A DNA stretch of 64,000 nt. Origin: Pusillimonas sp. T7-7 (GTDB lineage Bacteria > Pseudomonadota > Gammaproteobacteria > Burkholderiales > Burkholderiaceae_B). Positions 21,046 through 30,275 of this stretch are shown here, piece by piece. How positions within the stretch are numbered: the stretch's first letter is position 1; each line of letters begins with the position of its first letter. Below the pieces are notes generated by a model. That model did not search any database. It had not been told where the DNA came from and saw nothing but the letters and a program-made list of their open reading frames with translations. Location of the stretch: positions 2,604,001 to 2,668,000 of the forward strand of contig NC_015458.1 in NCBI RefSeq assembly GCF_000209655.1, written 5' to 3'. The position numbers and the translations under genes are program-made.

Positions 21046-22059
21046 TTAAGCAGCCTTGCTCACTTGCGCCAATCGCTGGGCCTCTTCGATCACGACGTCC
21101 TCTTGTGCAGCAACGACCTTACGTTCTCCGAGTCGCAATACTAATGCTCTAGGATCACACCCATAACGTTCAGCTGCCTGCTTAATAGGATGGATGTAGC
21201 CACCATATACGTTTGCATACCCCATTAAAATAGAGTCATTGTCAATGATGGGCATGGGCTGTGGCGCAACTTGCTTCGCGAACACATCAGCAGCATCCAT
21301 AATTCCAAAAAGGTCTACATTCAGTTCGTGGCCTGCTCGCAACAGGGCTGCCACGGCAACTTCTGTCTGAGCATTGCCAGCACCACCGCCAAAACCCTTC
21401 AGGCTGCCATCAATATAAGTGGCGCCTTCATCGATAGCCGCCAGAATGTTACCGATTGCCAACCCCAGATTGTTATGCGGATGAAAACCAATAGGTATGT
21501 TTACCGCCTCCCGCACAGCCCTGACTCGCGCTGCGACATCCTCAGGCAGTAAATGACCCTGAGACTCGGCTAGATTGACGTAATCAGCTCCGTAAGACTC
21601 GAGTTTCCGAGCCTCTTCTGCTAGCGTCTTGGGATCAGCCATTCCTGCTGAAACAAGATAGCCCACCGTCATCATGCCCAAATCCTTGGCGCGCCGAATA
21701 TGCTGCTCCGTTACGTCTGCCTCAGTACAGTGGGTTGCGACACGTGCTACTGACACTCCCACTGACGCCGCCATTTCCAGATCAGCAAAGAGACCGAACC
21801 CAGGTAGTAGCAATATTGCAACCTTGGCGCGCTTGACCGAACCACACGCTGCTTCCAAGAGCGCTTGATCTGTCGCAGGCGACCTGCCAACATGCACGCT
21901 ACTGCCCCCTAGCCCATCACCATGGCCGACTTCGATAATATCTACGCCAGCGGCATCCAGGGCCGCGGCGCTAGTGGCAACAATTTCTGGGGTGAACTGA
22001 TGGCGGTATGTATGATTACCATCACGAAGAGTTACATCAACGAAAGTGATTTTTGCCAT
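21046..22059 (-). CDS. 4-hydroxy-2-oxovalerate aldolase (DmpG/BphI/MhpE family)
   Basis: A 337-aa class II pyruvate aldolase that splits 4-hydroxy-2-oxoacids to pyruvate and an aldehyde. VTLRDGNH at the N-terminus supplies the catalytic Arg-Asp, and GFHPHNNLGLAIGN gives the two metal-binding His. The C-terminal helical domain that docks the acylating dehydrogenase is present. The residue after RDG is Asn where DmpG, as recalled, has Met. Paired with the adjacent dehydrogenase, it should channel the aldehyde. AAGGAG precedes the start. Confidence 0.93.
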   Translation of the reverse strand: MAKITFVDVTLRDGNHTYRHQFTPEIVATSAAALDAAGVDIIEVGHGDGLGGSSVHVGRSPATDQALLEAACGSVKRAKVAILLLPGFGLFADLEMAASVGVSVARVATHCTEADVTEQHIRRAKDLGMMTVGYLVSAGMADPKTLAEEARKLESYGADYVNLAESQGHLLPEDVAARVRAVREAVNIPIGFHPHNNLGLAIGNILAAIDEGATYIDGSLKGFGGGAGNAQTEVAVAALLRAGHELNVDLFGIMDAADVFAKQVAPQPMPIIDNDSILMGYANVYGGYIHPIKQAAERYGCDPRALVLRLGERKVVAAQEDVVIEEAQRLAQVSKAA

Positions 22060-22070
22060 GAGAAAGCTCC

Positions 22071-22970
22071 TTATATTTGAGTGGTAAGCTGACGCTCTGC
22101 AAGTACATTTGCATAGCGTTCTGCGACCGCCACAGCAGCAGCGTTAATAATGTCAAGATTTCCAGCATAGACTGGCAAATAGTCGCCTGCCCCTTCAACC
22201 TCAACGCAAGTCATGAAGTGATCTCCGCGCAGAAACGGTTCAACCGTCACGCGATAACCCGGCACATACTGCTGTACCTGGCTGACCATATCCAGCACAG
22301 AAGCTTTAACGGCCTGCTCGTCGACATTTTCCCCTACCACGGTATAAATCGTATTACGCATCAAAAGAGGAGGCTCAGCAGGGTTTACCACCACTAACGC
22401 CTTTCCTCGTGCAGCACCTCCCACTTCTTCCAGGGCGCGGGTAGTGGTGTTCGTGAACTCTTCTATATTTTGGCGAGTACCTGGTCCTATACTCTTACTC
22501 GCGACCGTCGCAACGATTTCGGCGTAACTCACTTCCGTGATTCGGCTAACCCCATAAACAATGGGCACTGTTGCCTGGGCCGCACAAGAAATCAAGTTCA
22601 CGTTTTGCAAATCGAACTCATCGGTCAGGTTCACGCAAGGAACCACGCTTGGCCCTACTTTCGCTGGAGTCAGATCAATTGCCATGATCCCTGCCTCGCG
22701 GAAACGGGGTGCGTTCAATTTATGCGCTTTCGCAGAAGTAGCTTCAAAAACAATCTGAATGCCCGGGGTTTCTAAGATCGCATCAATTCCATCTGCCGAG
22801 GTCGCACAACCTAGTGCGCGTGCTCGCGCAAGGCCTTCGGAATCAGGGTCTATCCCTGCGACCAGCACCAGATCAAACAAGGAATGACGTTTAAGCTTAT
22901 ATAAAAGGTCGGTACCGATATTTCCCGAGCCAAGAATGGCAACGGAAACACGTTGCGATGCTGCTGACAT
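22071..22970 (-). CDS. Acetaldehyde dehydrogenase (acylating)
   Basis: A 299-aa DmpF/BphJ/MhpF-type enzyme converting acetaldehyde or propanal plus CoA to acyl-CoA with NAD+. ILGSGNIGTDLLYKL binds NAD and SCAAQATVPIVYG contains the catalytic Cys near residue 130. The start at 22970 is favoured by GGAGG 6 bp upstream and the usual MSAASQRVSVAILGSG beginning. It is encoded 11 bp before the aldolase gene, the arrangement of known channelling complexes. Confidence 0.93.
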   Translation of the reverse strand: MSAASQRVSVAILGSGNIGTDLLYKLKRHSLFDLVLVAGIDPDSEGLARARALGCATSADGIDAILETPGIQIVFEATSAKAHKLNAPRFREAGIMAIDLTPAKVGPSVVPCVNLTDEFDLQNVNLISCAAQATVPIVYGVSRITEVSYAEIVATVASKSIGPGTRQNIEEFTNTTTRALEEVGGAARGKALVVVNPAEPPLLMRNTIYTVVGENVDEQAVKASVLDMVSQVQQYVPGYRVTVEPFLRGDHFMTCVEVEGAGDYLPVYAGNLDIINAAAVAVAERYANVLAERQLTTQI

Positions 22971-23048
22971 AAACACCTCCAATGAACTATTAAATGGTTT
23001 AACCTCAACCAAAAAGTAAAAAACGATAATCAAAAACCAAATGGCATA

Positions 23049-24329
23049 TCAATTGTTTAATGCCAGCGTCATCCAGGGCATCGATACGACACATATCCAA
23101 ATAAGAATCAGAGCCAGCACAAATCGTGTGATTTGACGTACTAAGGCTGCATATGGCACTCCCATAGCCGCAGAGGTGACAAACAAATTAAGTCCATAGG
23201 GAGGAGTAATAAAACCTATTGACGTGCCAATGACGAATACGACTCCCCAGTGCACTGGATCTATGTTTAACGCGACCGCCACTGGGCCTAAAATTGGGGC
23301 CAAAATCAAAATGACAGCCACTGACTCAGTCAAACAGCCGACCACCAGAATTACAACTAGCATCGCTGCTATCGTCACCGAAGATCCATACGAAGCGCTA
23401 AGCGAAACAAGGAACTCCTGGATTATCGCTGGAACATCCATCACAGAAATAATCTGCTGAAATTGCAGCGAAAATGCCACCATCGGCGCTATGATTCCCG
23501 TAACGGCAGCACTTGTTTGCAGAATTTTAGGGATGCTGCCTAGCTTTAACTGACGCGTCACAAATAAACCCAACGCTAGGCAATAAATCGTGGCCACCCC
23601 CGCTGCTTCGGTAGAACTAAACCATCCGAGATAAAGCCCAAAGAAAAGCATGGCTACCACCGTTAAACCTAAGGTAGCCTGCTGCAGAGATACACCTATG
23701 TTTTTTATAAACGTCTTTATCGGCAAACGCGAAGCTGGTTCTACTCCACGAGTGAGAAAGACGCTGAATCCGATAAGACAGCTCATCATCAATAGGCCTG
23801 GCAACAATCCTCCGATGTTTAATTCAACCGGCGAGACGCTCATCGTTATGCCATAGATGATAAACATCGTACTTGGCGGTATCACTACACCCAAGGTTCC
23901 GCCTGACGCAATAATGGCACCTGCCAGCCCTCTCGGAACCCCCTGCTCACGCATTTCTGGCCCCATTAGTTTGCCCATGGTTGCAGCCGTTGCGGCATTG
24001 GAACCACTCACCGATGCAAACATGCCAGAGGCCAACACCGACGTTGCCGCAGTACGTCCGGGCAGAAAGGAAACCATGCTTTTTGACAAGGCTATCAGTT
24101 TCTGCGACAGGCCCCCGGCGGTAAGAAAGTCACCAGTACTAATGAACAATGGCACTGCAAGGAACGCAAAGCTCTTCAATGAATCGACAGCGGAAAAACC
24201 CATGTTCGCGAGAGGGAAATCAATGACCCAGTACGAAGTCGCGGCTACCCAAAACGCCATAAGCAAAACAATGGGCGTTCCGAATATAAACATCAGTACT
24301 GCCAAACTTGAAATGACTGTTAATGCCAT
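23049..24329 (-). CDS. TRAP transporter large permease (DctM)
   Basis: A 426-aa protein with about twelve hydrophobic helices and the DctM signatures FASVSGSNAATAATMG near residue 105 and GGTLGVVIPPSTMFIIYG near residue 145. It is the ion-coupled membrane subunit of a tripartite ATP-independent periplasmic transporter for organic acids. It sits between dctQ and the acylating dehydrogenase gene, all codirectional. Confidence 0.95.
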   Translation of the reverse strand: MALTVISSLAVLMFIFGTPIVLLMAFWVAATSYWVIDFPLANMGFSAVDSLKSFAFLAVPLFISTGDFLTAGGLSQKLIALSKSMVSFLPGRTAATSVLASGMFASVSGSNAATAATMGKLMGPEMREQGVPRGLAGAIIASGGTLGVVIPPSTMFIIYGITMSVSPVELNIGGLLPGLLMMSCLIGFSVFLTRGVEPASRLPIKTFIKNIGVSLQQATLGLTVVAMLFFGLYLGWFSSTEAAGVATIYCLALGLFVTRQLKLGSIPKILQTSAAVTGIIAPMVAFSLQFQQIISVMDVPAIIQEFLVSLSASYGSSVTIAAMLVVILVVGCLTESVAVILILAPILGPVAVALNIDPVHWGVVFVIGTSIGFITPPYGLNLFVTSAAMGVPYAALVRQITRFVLALILIWICVVSMPWMTLALNN

Positions 24330-24368
24330 GTTGATAGTTCCTAATTCAGACTCTGAACATTTACGTTC

Positions 24369-24956
24369 TTATAGGTTGATACTTGAGCCATCTGCTTGCT
24401 CTCTTTGCAGATCAACCCAAGCAAATAGCACTAACCATAAGCGCTGGAGAATTCGCAACATGGCAAAACCCCAACCTACGGGAACAGCAAGAAGCGCATA
24501 CATTAAAGGAATTGGTGTGCCAAATATGGTTTGCTTCATCATCACACTGTTTTCTACCACGGCATAAGATGTCGTAATAATAATTACGCCGATACCAAGC
24601 CACAGTCCGCAGTCCATCACTTCTAGCGCTCTTTGATAGATCGGGGCCAGCTTCTTACGGACCTCTGAAAAGGCCAGGTTAGTGCCGTAACGCCCGTGCT
24701 TAGCCATCGAAAACCAGGAAAGCCAGACAAACGCATGCAGCGCAATCTCAGGCCCCCAGACAGCCTGTGTAGAAAAAACAGCGCGCCGTATAGTTTCCGC
24801 TCCGATCAGAGCGATCAAGGTGATATAACTGACCAGGATCACACTGTTTTCGATCTTAGCTAAGACACTGTCAATCTGCGCCATCACGCTGTTTTTGGTA
24901 CCTGGCTCCACTTCCTCATTAACAGAGTCACTTTGGGCCATAATAAGTTCAGGCAT
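24369..24956 (-). CDS. TRAP transporter small permease (DctQ)
   Basis: The 195-aa protein has four predicted membrane helices, with the family feature WGPEIALHAFVWLSWFSMAKHGRYG around residues 70-95. It partners the DctM subunit encoded immediately downstream and is thought to mediate substrate-binding-protein docking. A short charged N-terminal region of about 30 residues precedes the first helix. Confidence 0.9.
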   Translation of the reverse strand: MPELIMAQSDSVNEEVEPGTKNSVMAQIDSVLAKIENSVILVSYITLIALIGAETIRRAVFSTQAVWGPEIALHAFVWLSWFSMAKHGRYGTNLAFSEVRKKLAPIYQRALEVMDCGLWLGIGVIIITTSYAVVENSVMMKQTIFGTPIPLMYALLAVPVGWGFAMLRILQRLWLVLFAWVDLQREQADGSSINL

Positions 24957-25050
24957 GTCCTGCCCCCTCTTTGATTGAATAAATTCCTGTTAACACCGAG
25001 CTATGCTGGCTACCATTCAGTAGCCATCGATAGCAAGGGTTTGACTCAAA

Positions 25051-26244
25051 TCACAACCACCATTTCTGAGGTTGCAGAGGTTTGCCAGATATGCTTTTCT
25101 CAAATTCCTGTAGTGCGCCGTATACGTCTACTCCGGCGATGTCATCTAATCTCTTGCGCGTCGCAGAGTAGAGTTGGGCGTTGGCCTCAATACCGCCCAC
25201 ACTATGGAATTCTTCTAGTTGATCTGCGCTCAACCGCGAACGCTTGATGCCACTTTCCAGATAAGCAGACTGTGGAGACGGGTTGTCACCATTACCGATA
25301 ACGCTATTTTTCGCATCTTCAAGGGTATGGTATGACGCCTCCATCACCTCATAAGACGCCTCTAAAAACGCAAGCTTGATCTTATCGGGAAAGGTTTCGT
25401 ACACCTTGGATGAAATAAATATCAACTCAAAACCAGGTGAAAAATCAACGCCAATGGCCTGAGACAAAACGCTATGCATCCCGAAGCCCGTCGCCGCTCC
25501 TGGCCAAGTTTCCGTTGCATCGACTACGCCAGACTTGAGCCCCTCTAAAAGTTCTGTCCATGCCAACGGAATCGGGCTCATGTTCATGCTTTGGGTAAAA
25601 TTCGCAATCATCTCGCTATTAGTGATACGGATTTTTGCCCCGGCCAAATCTGCTGGGGACGTAATCAGTGGGCTATCCTCGTATTTCATGCCCATCATGA
25701 TGTTCCGCATTTCCCCGCTGCCGTATAACGGAACGATCCCGTAGGCTTTTTGCATCACGTCGCGATATAGTTTATTGGACTCCTTGCTAAATAAAAAATT
25801 AAGGTATCCGGTACGGTCTTTCCACAGAAACGGCCAATCCAGAGCCACCGAATAGGGCATTACCGAACCAAGGTTCTGCGGGGACGAGGCACCAATTTGT
25901 ATAATGTTATTTATGACACGGTCACCACAGGTGTTTTCAGCACAAGATTGTGCCTTGTCAATGATTTGAATGTGGACCTCTCCTTCGCTTTTTTCCTCAA
26001 CACGCTTAGCAAATTCATAGACTCCGGTGCACAAATGGCGTTCGTTCGTGTCGGTCATAACACCAGCCCCAAAACGCAAACGATATTTTGCACGGCTTGC
26101 TGCACGCGCATCGCGCACAGCGAAGTCCGAAATCATGGGTACTAGGCCACTAGTCGCACCAATTGTGGTAGCGAAGAGTGCGGTCTTAATCCCGTAGGCC
26201 CGAGCGATGGAGAAAAATTCCCGCCGAGTGAGTGCTTTTTTCAT
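25051..26244 (-). CDS. TRAP transporter solute-binding protein (DctP family)
   Basis: A 397-aa periplasmic binding protein. The N-terminus has TRREFFSIARAYG followed by a hydrophobic stretch and an Ala-rich cleavage region near residue 48, which suggests Tat export. LAGAKIRITNSEM contains the conserved substrate-carboxylate Arg. Presence of this Arg implies a carboxylate (or sulfonate-like) ligand. It lies between the oxygenase beta subunit and dctQ, tying import to the oxygenase. AAGGAG precedes the start. Confidence 0.93.
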   Translation of the reverse strand: MKKALTRREFFSIARAYGIKTALFATTIGATSGLVPMISDFAVRDARAASRAKYRLRFGAGVMTDTNERHLCTGVYEFAKRVEEKSEGEVHIQIIDKAQSCAENTCGDRVINNIIQIGASSPQNLGSVMPYSVALDWPFLWKDRTGYLNFLFSKESNKLYRDVMQKAYGIVPLYGSGEMRNIMMGMKYEDSPLITSPADLAGAKIRITNSEMIANFTQSMNMSPIPLAWTELLEGLKSGVVDATETWPGAATGFGMHSVLSQAIGVDFSPGFELIFISSKVYETFPDKIKLAFLEASYEVMEASYHTLEDAKNSVIGNGDNPSPQSAYLESGIKRSRLSADQLEEFHSVGGIEANAQLYSATRKRLDDIAGVDVYGALQEFEKSISGKPLQPQKWWL

Positions 26245-26290
26245 TTTATGTCTCCTTAATTTTTTGATTGTCTGTAATTGCCACCCTCAT

Positions 26291-26755
26291 TTACACGATA
26301 ATATGCAGTCCAGCCCCCAGGTCTCGTGTATCCAAGCGCACTTCACGGTTGATAAGCTGCGGCTCGCCATTACTGATATCCAGGACGTCATGGTATTGAC
26401 CCGAAGCAAATAACTTAGACGTGCCATTCGGATCCGTATATATAAGCAAAACGCTGGATAGTGCTTTTACTTTGTCTTCGATCTGCTCGATCTCATAAAC
26501 ACTGACATGGCGTTTAAAGGTCCCTTTCATACGCACATGTTTAGGCAACATAGAAAACAACGCCTTTAGACCTGATCGATCGTGGTTAAGCCACACCATT
26601 TCTTTACCAATGTCCGGGCTGTAGGCACTGATGCGATAGTTAAAGCTTTCACCACATTTCTTTAAAAAGCCTTTGAAATCTTCCACATCAAGCAGCATGC
26701 TAGAACCATAAATAACTCGTCTAATATTTTCGTGAATCACGTTCCCCTCCGTCAT
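26291..26755 (-). CDS. Rieske oxygenase small (beta) subunit
   Basis: A 154-aa protein of the SnoaL-like fold that forms the structural beta subunit in alpha3beta3 oxygenases. Visible features are IYGSSMLLDVEDFKGFL at the N-terminus, RISAYSPDI, and the closing REVRLDTRDLGAG. The start overlaps the alpha-subunit stop (ATGA), so the two are coupled. No catalytic residues are expected. The sequence looks distant from NahAd-type subunits and nearer in feel to TphA3/MsmB-type small subunits, from memory only. Confidence 0.88.
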   Translation of the reverse strand: MTEGNVIHENIRRVIYGSSMLLDVEDFKGFLKKCGESFNYRISAYSPDIGKEMVWLNHDRSGLKALFSMLPKHVRMKGTFKRHVSVYEIEQIEDKVKALSSVLLIYTDPNGTSKLFASGQYHDVLDISNGEPQLINREVRLDTRDLGAGLHIIV

Positions 26756-27984
26756 GCATATTCACTTAACTTTTCAGTACTGGATTGTTCTGGCGCAGCA
26801 GCCGTCCGTAAAGGATCTGACGCACTACGGTTCATATATCGTCCCCAGGTGCGGTAATAACTACGTACGATTTCATCGTCCTGCGACAACAGTTCCTCTT
26901 CTCTGGCGAAAATCCCATATTGAGAAGCTCCATGACGATTGGTTTTCTCGACAGCCTCTACAAAGATCACATCCTCTGCAAGGTTGCGACCGAACGGACC
27001 CCAGAATTCATTATGGTCTCCCTGGCGGTTTAATCTATCCTCGGCAGACTCCCCTTTGATGCCAAGTCCACGCTGTTCCAGTAAAGTCACGCCGGGCGCA
27101 ATGGGAATACTTGTATCAATACGAACTACAGACGCACGTATGATGACGGTGGTATTTGGAAACAGATCGACAATCCTAAATTCGCCAGGCTGCAGCCCAG
27201 GTAAAACAAGATTATCTCGGGCATCCCACCCTTTGTAGTTTGTGTACTCCACTTTCAACGGGTCTAGCGAACCGTGCCCATTGGGATGAATTTTCCATTT
27301 GCGGTTGTGATAGCCTTCCGCTGCCACACTAGTCTGGCGATTAACAACATGGCCCCATTCGTGATAAAGCTCCATATTTGTTTCGTGCCACTGTTTCCAG
27401 TTGCCGTGAACCACTATCCGATGATGATGGAAGACCTCCATAGGGACGGTGCCCATAGGCTCGATCAAGTCATCCATCGAATCACCAACATGACTTTCAA
27501 AGTCTTCGGCGTCATCATCTAGGTTAATAAAGACCAAGCCCAGTTTCTCTGCAATCCGCACCTGCCGCAGACCGCAATCTCCTTTCTTTAGATTGCAGGC
27601 GTTATACCCTTCCTCGCGTGTAATCGAGACACAGGCCCCCTTGTAGTCATACGACCATAAGTGAAAGAAACAAGTAAAGTTCTTTGCGTTTCCACGCGGC
27701 TCCGTCACCAACAACGCCCCTCGGTGAGAGCAAGCATTAAGGAATGCACGAAGGGTATTGTCTGGCCCTCTGATTACAACGATTGGTATTCCCGCATGTT
27801 CTAAGGTGCGATAGTCACCAGGGTCAGCAAGCTCGCTTTCATGGCACACGAACTTCCAGGTAGTGGCCATGATTTTTGCGCGCTCTTCTTCAAAAATATT
27901 TGGATCGGTGTATATCTTTGAACTGACATAATGGCCTTCTGGAAGAAGGGGCTTTTTCGTCCACTCGTCGGCATTACGTGCCAT
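26752..27984 (-). CDS. Rieske non-haem iron oxygenase large (alpha) subunit
   Basis: The 410-aa catalytic subunit. The Rieske cluster is bound by C-x-H (ACSHRGALL) and C-x2-H (TCFFHLWSYD), 17 residues apart. The mononuclear iron site is NWKQWHETNMELYHEWGH, giving E-x2-H-x3-H where classic dioxygenases have D-x2-H-x4-H. That departure may mark an unusual subfamily. The start at 27984 has AGGAG upstream; a TTG seven codons earlier is less likely. It is the first gene of the catabolic run, 67 bp after the IclR gene. The substrate is unknown. Confidence 0.9.
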   Translation of the reverse strand: MARNADEWTKKPLLPEGHYVSSKIYTDPNIFEEERAKIMATTWKFVCHESELADPGDYRTLEHAGIPIVVIRGPDNTLRAFLNACSHRGALLVTEPRGNAKNFTCFFHLWSYDYKGACVSITREEGYNACNLKKGDCGLRQVRIAEKLGLVFINLDDDAEDFESHVGDSMDDLIEPMGTVPMEVFHHHRIVVHGNWKQWHETNMELYHEWGHVVNRQTSVAAEGYHNRKWKIHPNGHGSLDPLKVEYTNYKGWDARDNLVLPGLQPGEFRIVDLFPNTTVIIRASVVRIDTSIPIAPGVTLLEQRGLGIKGESAEDRLNRQGDHNEFWGPFGRNLAEDVIFVEAVEKTNRHGASQYGIFAREEELLSQDDEIVRSYYRTWGRYMNRSASDPLRTAAAPEQSSTEKLSEYA

Positions 27985-28051
27985 AACATTCTCCTTTGTA
28001 TTCAAACCATTTAATTTGTTGATGATTCATCATCATGTTTTCCTGTCCATC

Positions 28052-28963
28052 TCATACCCATTGACGCAAAGCCTGCAAAGAAGGTGCGCTTCCTATAAGC
28101 AACGCTGTGGCAGCTTGAATGGAATTCGCTATTTCGACTTCTGCCTTCGCTGACACCGAATCGCTCGCACCTGTCATCACTACACAACCTAATGGGACGC
28201 CTTCGTGCCGATGCATTAACACTGATCCAATGGCAATCAAGCCTTCGAAAGCATCATCTCTGGCGACGGCATACCCCTGTAGCCGAACCTGATTCAGATA
28301 ATCGAAGAAGGCGGCTGTTTCTGTGACGGTATGAGAAGTAACTTTTGGATAAGGCGCTGTCCCCATCATTTTGTGTCGCTCGTCGTCGGACTTCCAGGCA
28401 AGCAACAACTTCCCAGAAGCAGAACCATGCAATGGACTCGTTAGCCAAGCATCGTAATACGGTGAAAGAGAATGATTGCCACGCACAAAATCAACCACCA
28501 ACCGCTCTGTGCCGACAAACAAGACAAGTGCAATTGTTTCATTTGTGGAATCCCGCAGCGACTCTAGAACTGAGCGGGCTTCATGCCTTAACTGGTTCAG
28601 TGGATGAAAAAGAGATAAGGGAGACAACGCTTTCGGTCCGGGCAAATAGCTTTTGGTACGGTCATCACGTACGACATAGCCATGCTCACCCAAGGTCCGC
28701 AACAGACGATGAACCGTGCTTAAGTCCAGATTCACCTCGGACGCAATATCAGTGAGCGACATAGGCCTTACCTCTCGATGAAACACGTTCATTAATAACA
28801 AACCTCGCGCCAGTGCACCGGTAGCAGCGGGCGGACGTCGCTTAACAACACTTGACTTATCACTTTTATTTTTTGGCATCGTCACGTTTTTTTCTTCAAC
28901 GCGATCACGAGAAAGACTCATGCTGCTTGAACCCTCACCACTAAGAACTACCGCTTCTTTCAT
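28052..28963 (-). CDS. IclR family transcriptional regulator
   Basis: A 303-aa regulator with an unusually long, charged N-terminal tail of about 55 residues. A winged helix-turn-helix follows (MSLTDIASEVNLDLSTVHRLLRTLGEHGYV) and then the IclR effector domain (SASGKLLLAW, GYAVARDDAFEGLIAIGSVL). IclR proteins bind small organic acids. The start at 28963 is chosen for AGGAG upstream. It is codirectional with and directly before the oxygenase genes, so it probably controls the cluster. Confidence 0.92.
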   Translation of the reverse strand: MKEAVVLSGEGSSSMSLSRDRVEEKNVTMPKNKSDKSSVVKRRPPAATGALARGLLLMNVFHREVRPMSLTDIASEVNLDLSTVHRLLRTLGEHGYVVRDDRTKSYLPGPKALSPLSLFHPLNQLRHEARSVLESLRDSTNETIALVLFVGTERLVVDFVRGNHSLSPYYDAWLTSPLHGSASGKLLLAWKSDDERHKMMGTAPYPKVTSHTVTETAAFFDYLNQVRLQGYAVARDDAFEGLIAIGSVLMHRHEGVPLGCVVMTGASDSVSAKAEVEIANSIQAATALLIGSAPSLQALRQWV

Positions 28964-29386
28964 CACTGAACTCCTGGTTTTCATTATGCTAGTCATAAGC
29001 AAACAAAAAATCAAGATCTATTTCAAAATTCAGATATTTTCTTTCTTATAATGAAAAAATACTGTCAAATTGCGTTCCAAGAGACGCCTGTCGGCGTTTC
29101 GGCTCGAATCCTGTATGAGCGGTTAGCAGTTTCATGCGAAAAGGCTAGACTGGGGATTTGTTGGTGGGCAACGAGTAATATTCTGCGGCCTCGTACTCAT
29201 GTACGACGTACGGAAGAGGAGCGTGACATATTTAGAAAGGGCCGTGCGGTACTTTTCGCCAAAGGCGCGAGTGAAGTACCGTTTCATTAATGATCATCAC
29301 CGCGAATAGGGGCGTCGCGGTACGGACCTCGGTTTCCCGATGCCCGCTGCACAGATTCGTACATGCAGAATTACCGCATATAGGTC
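28964..29386. other. Upstream region of the IclR gene
   Basis: No gene is supported. An imperfect hairpin lies at 29249-29282 (GGTACTT.../...AAGTACC). The region presumably holds the IclR promoter and the trailing part of a degenerate intron to the right. Confidence 0.4.
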
Positions 29387-29650
29387 TTACCTCGGGTATG
29401 GCGCATAGAATTGCCGTTCAAGATAAGGGTGCATTTGGCGCGGATGTGGGATGTACCGATTTGCCAACTGCCTAAGGTTGTCCCCCGATTGCCTGTGTCG
29501 GTGGCTTCTTCGCCTAAAAACATGACGCCATGTGCGGCATCCTTCAGAGCGGAATCGGTCCATACGATACAGGTTTGTAGGTACCGCATAATAGGCAAAG
29601 TAGCCTTGCGCCACAGTTCGCAGCCAGGCATCGGTTGGTTCCCGCACCGC
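29387..29650 (-). pseudogene. Group II intron reverse transcriptase, C-terminal remnant 1
   Basis: A minus-strand frame of about 88 codons ending at 29387. It matches, by recognition, the C-terminal region of bacterial group II intron RT/maturases: DAWLRTVAQGYFAYYAVPTN, then RRRSHRHRQ and LRQLANRYIPHPRQMHPY. The upstream RT domain is gone, so this is debris. Confidence 0.7.
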
Positions 29651-29935
29651 GCGTCTGTCTACACCGCAACAGCCAAGCCGCGCAACGGGGGGCCGTGGCG
29701 CTGACACTAGCCCCCTAAGATAATTGACGCGGAACAATCCACCCAGATAAACGACGCCATTGCGCCGGAATTGCCTGGGCGTGGACTAAGCTCGACGCGT
29801 CGCTGAATCGGAGCAATATGTAGAAAAATGAAGGGTTTCCAGTACGAGAATTTTTTATTGATTTCTTTGGGCGTGAGCTAAATTTCTGGCCCGGGACGGC
29901 GCATTAGGCTGCTTTTTATGCGCCAGCACCCGTCA

Positions 29936-30023
29936 ATCGGCATAGGGGGCAGTCTTTATAGACTGCACCCCTGCCACACCACCCGGCATGCAGGTCCGCA
30001 CCGGGCGGTTCGAGACGTTGAGG
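29936..30023 (-). ncRNA. Group II intron 3' end (domains V-VI), bacterial class C-like
   Basis: On the minus strand, directly after the RT stop codon, the sequence runs through CCCGGTGCGGACCTGCATGCCGGG, a short domain V-like hairpin, then GTGGTGTGGCAGGGG and CCCCTATGCCGAT. That is the arrangement at the 3' end of class C bacterial introns. The exact 3' splice site is an estimate. The rest of the intron is missing. Confidence 0.6.
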
Positions 30024-30270
30024 TCAGGAGAGCCGGGGTAGCACTAGGCGGTCGAACCATGCCAGGTTCAGCACGCTATTGAGCAGTTTGGCACTGTTAC
30101 GCCACCAGCAGTGGCTGTTAGCCGCTACTCGTCGCGCCACCGCCTTACTGGCACCCATTGCGCACAGCTCCCGGAACATCGTCGTGCCGCGTTTCCACTG
30201 TTTGAGTTGGATGGCGCGCAGCCGGTGACGCAGCCATTCGTCCAGTGATCTTGCCTCGGTTTCACGTACA
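30024..30270 (-). pseudogene. Group II intron reverse transcriptase, C-terminal remnant 2
   Basis: A minus-strand frame ends with TGA at 30024. It reads EWLRHRLRAIQLKQWKRG, then ELCAMGASKAVARRVAANS and NLAWFDRLVLPRLS, the highly typical C-terminus of class C intron RT/maturase. It continues directly into the intron 3' end. The 5' part was removed by the neighbouring IS3 insertion. It belongs to a different intron class from remnant 1. Confidence 0.85.
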
Positions 30271-30275
30271 GCAGC

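Noticed and set aside
26291..27984. Methanesulfonate monooxygenase MsmAB
   Set aside because: Some local resemblance from memory, but the Rieske spacer is a normal 17 residues rather than the long MsmA spacer, and the pathway neighbours (aldolase, acylating dehydrogenase) do not fit.
16479..28963. Complete catechol meta-cleavage pathway
   Set aside because: Only the last two enzymes are present; no extradiol dioxygenase, semialdehyde hydrolase/dehydrogenase or hydratase is found in the cluster.
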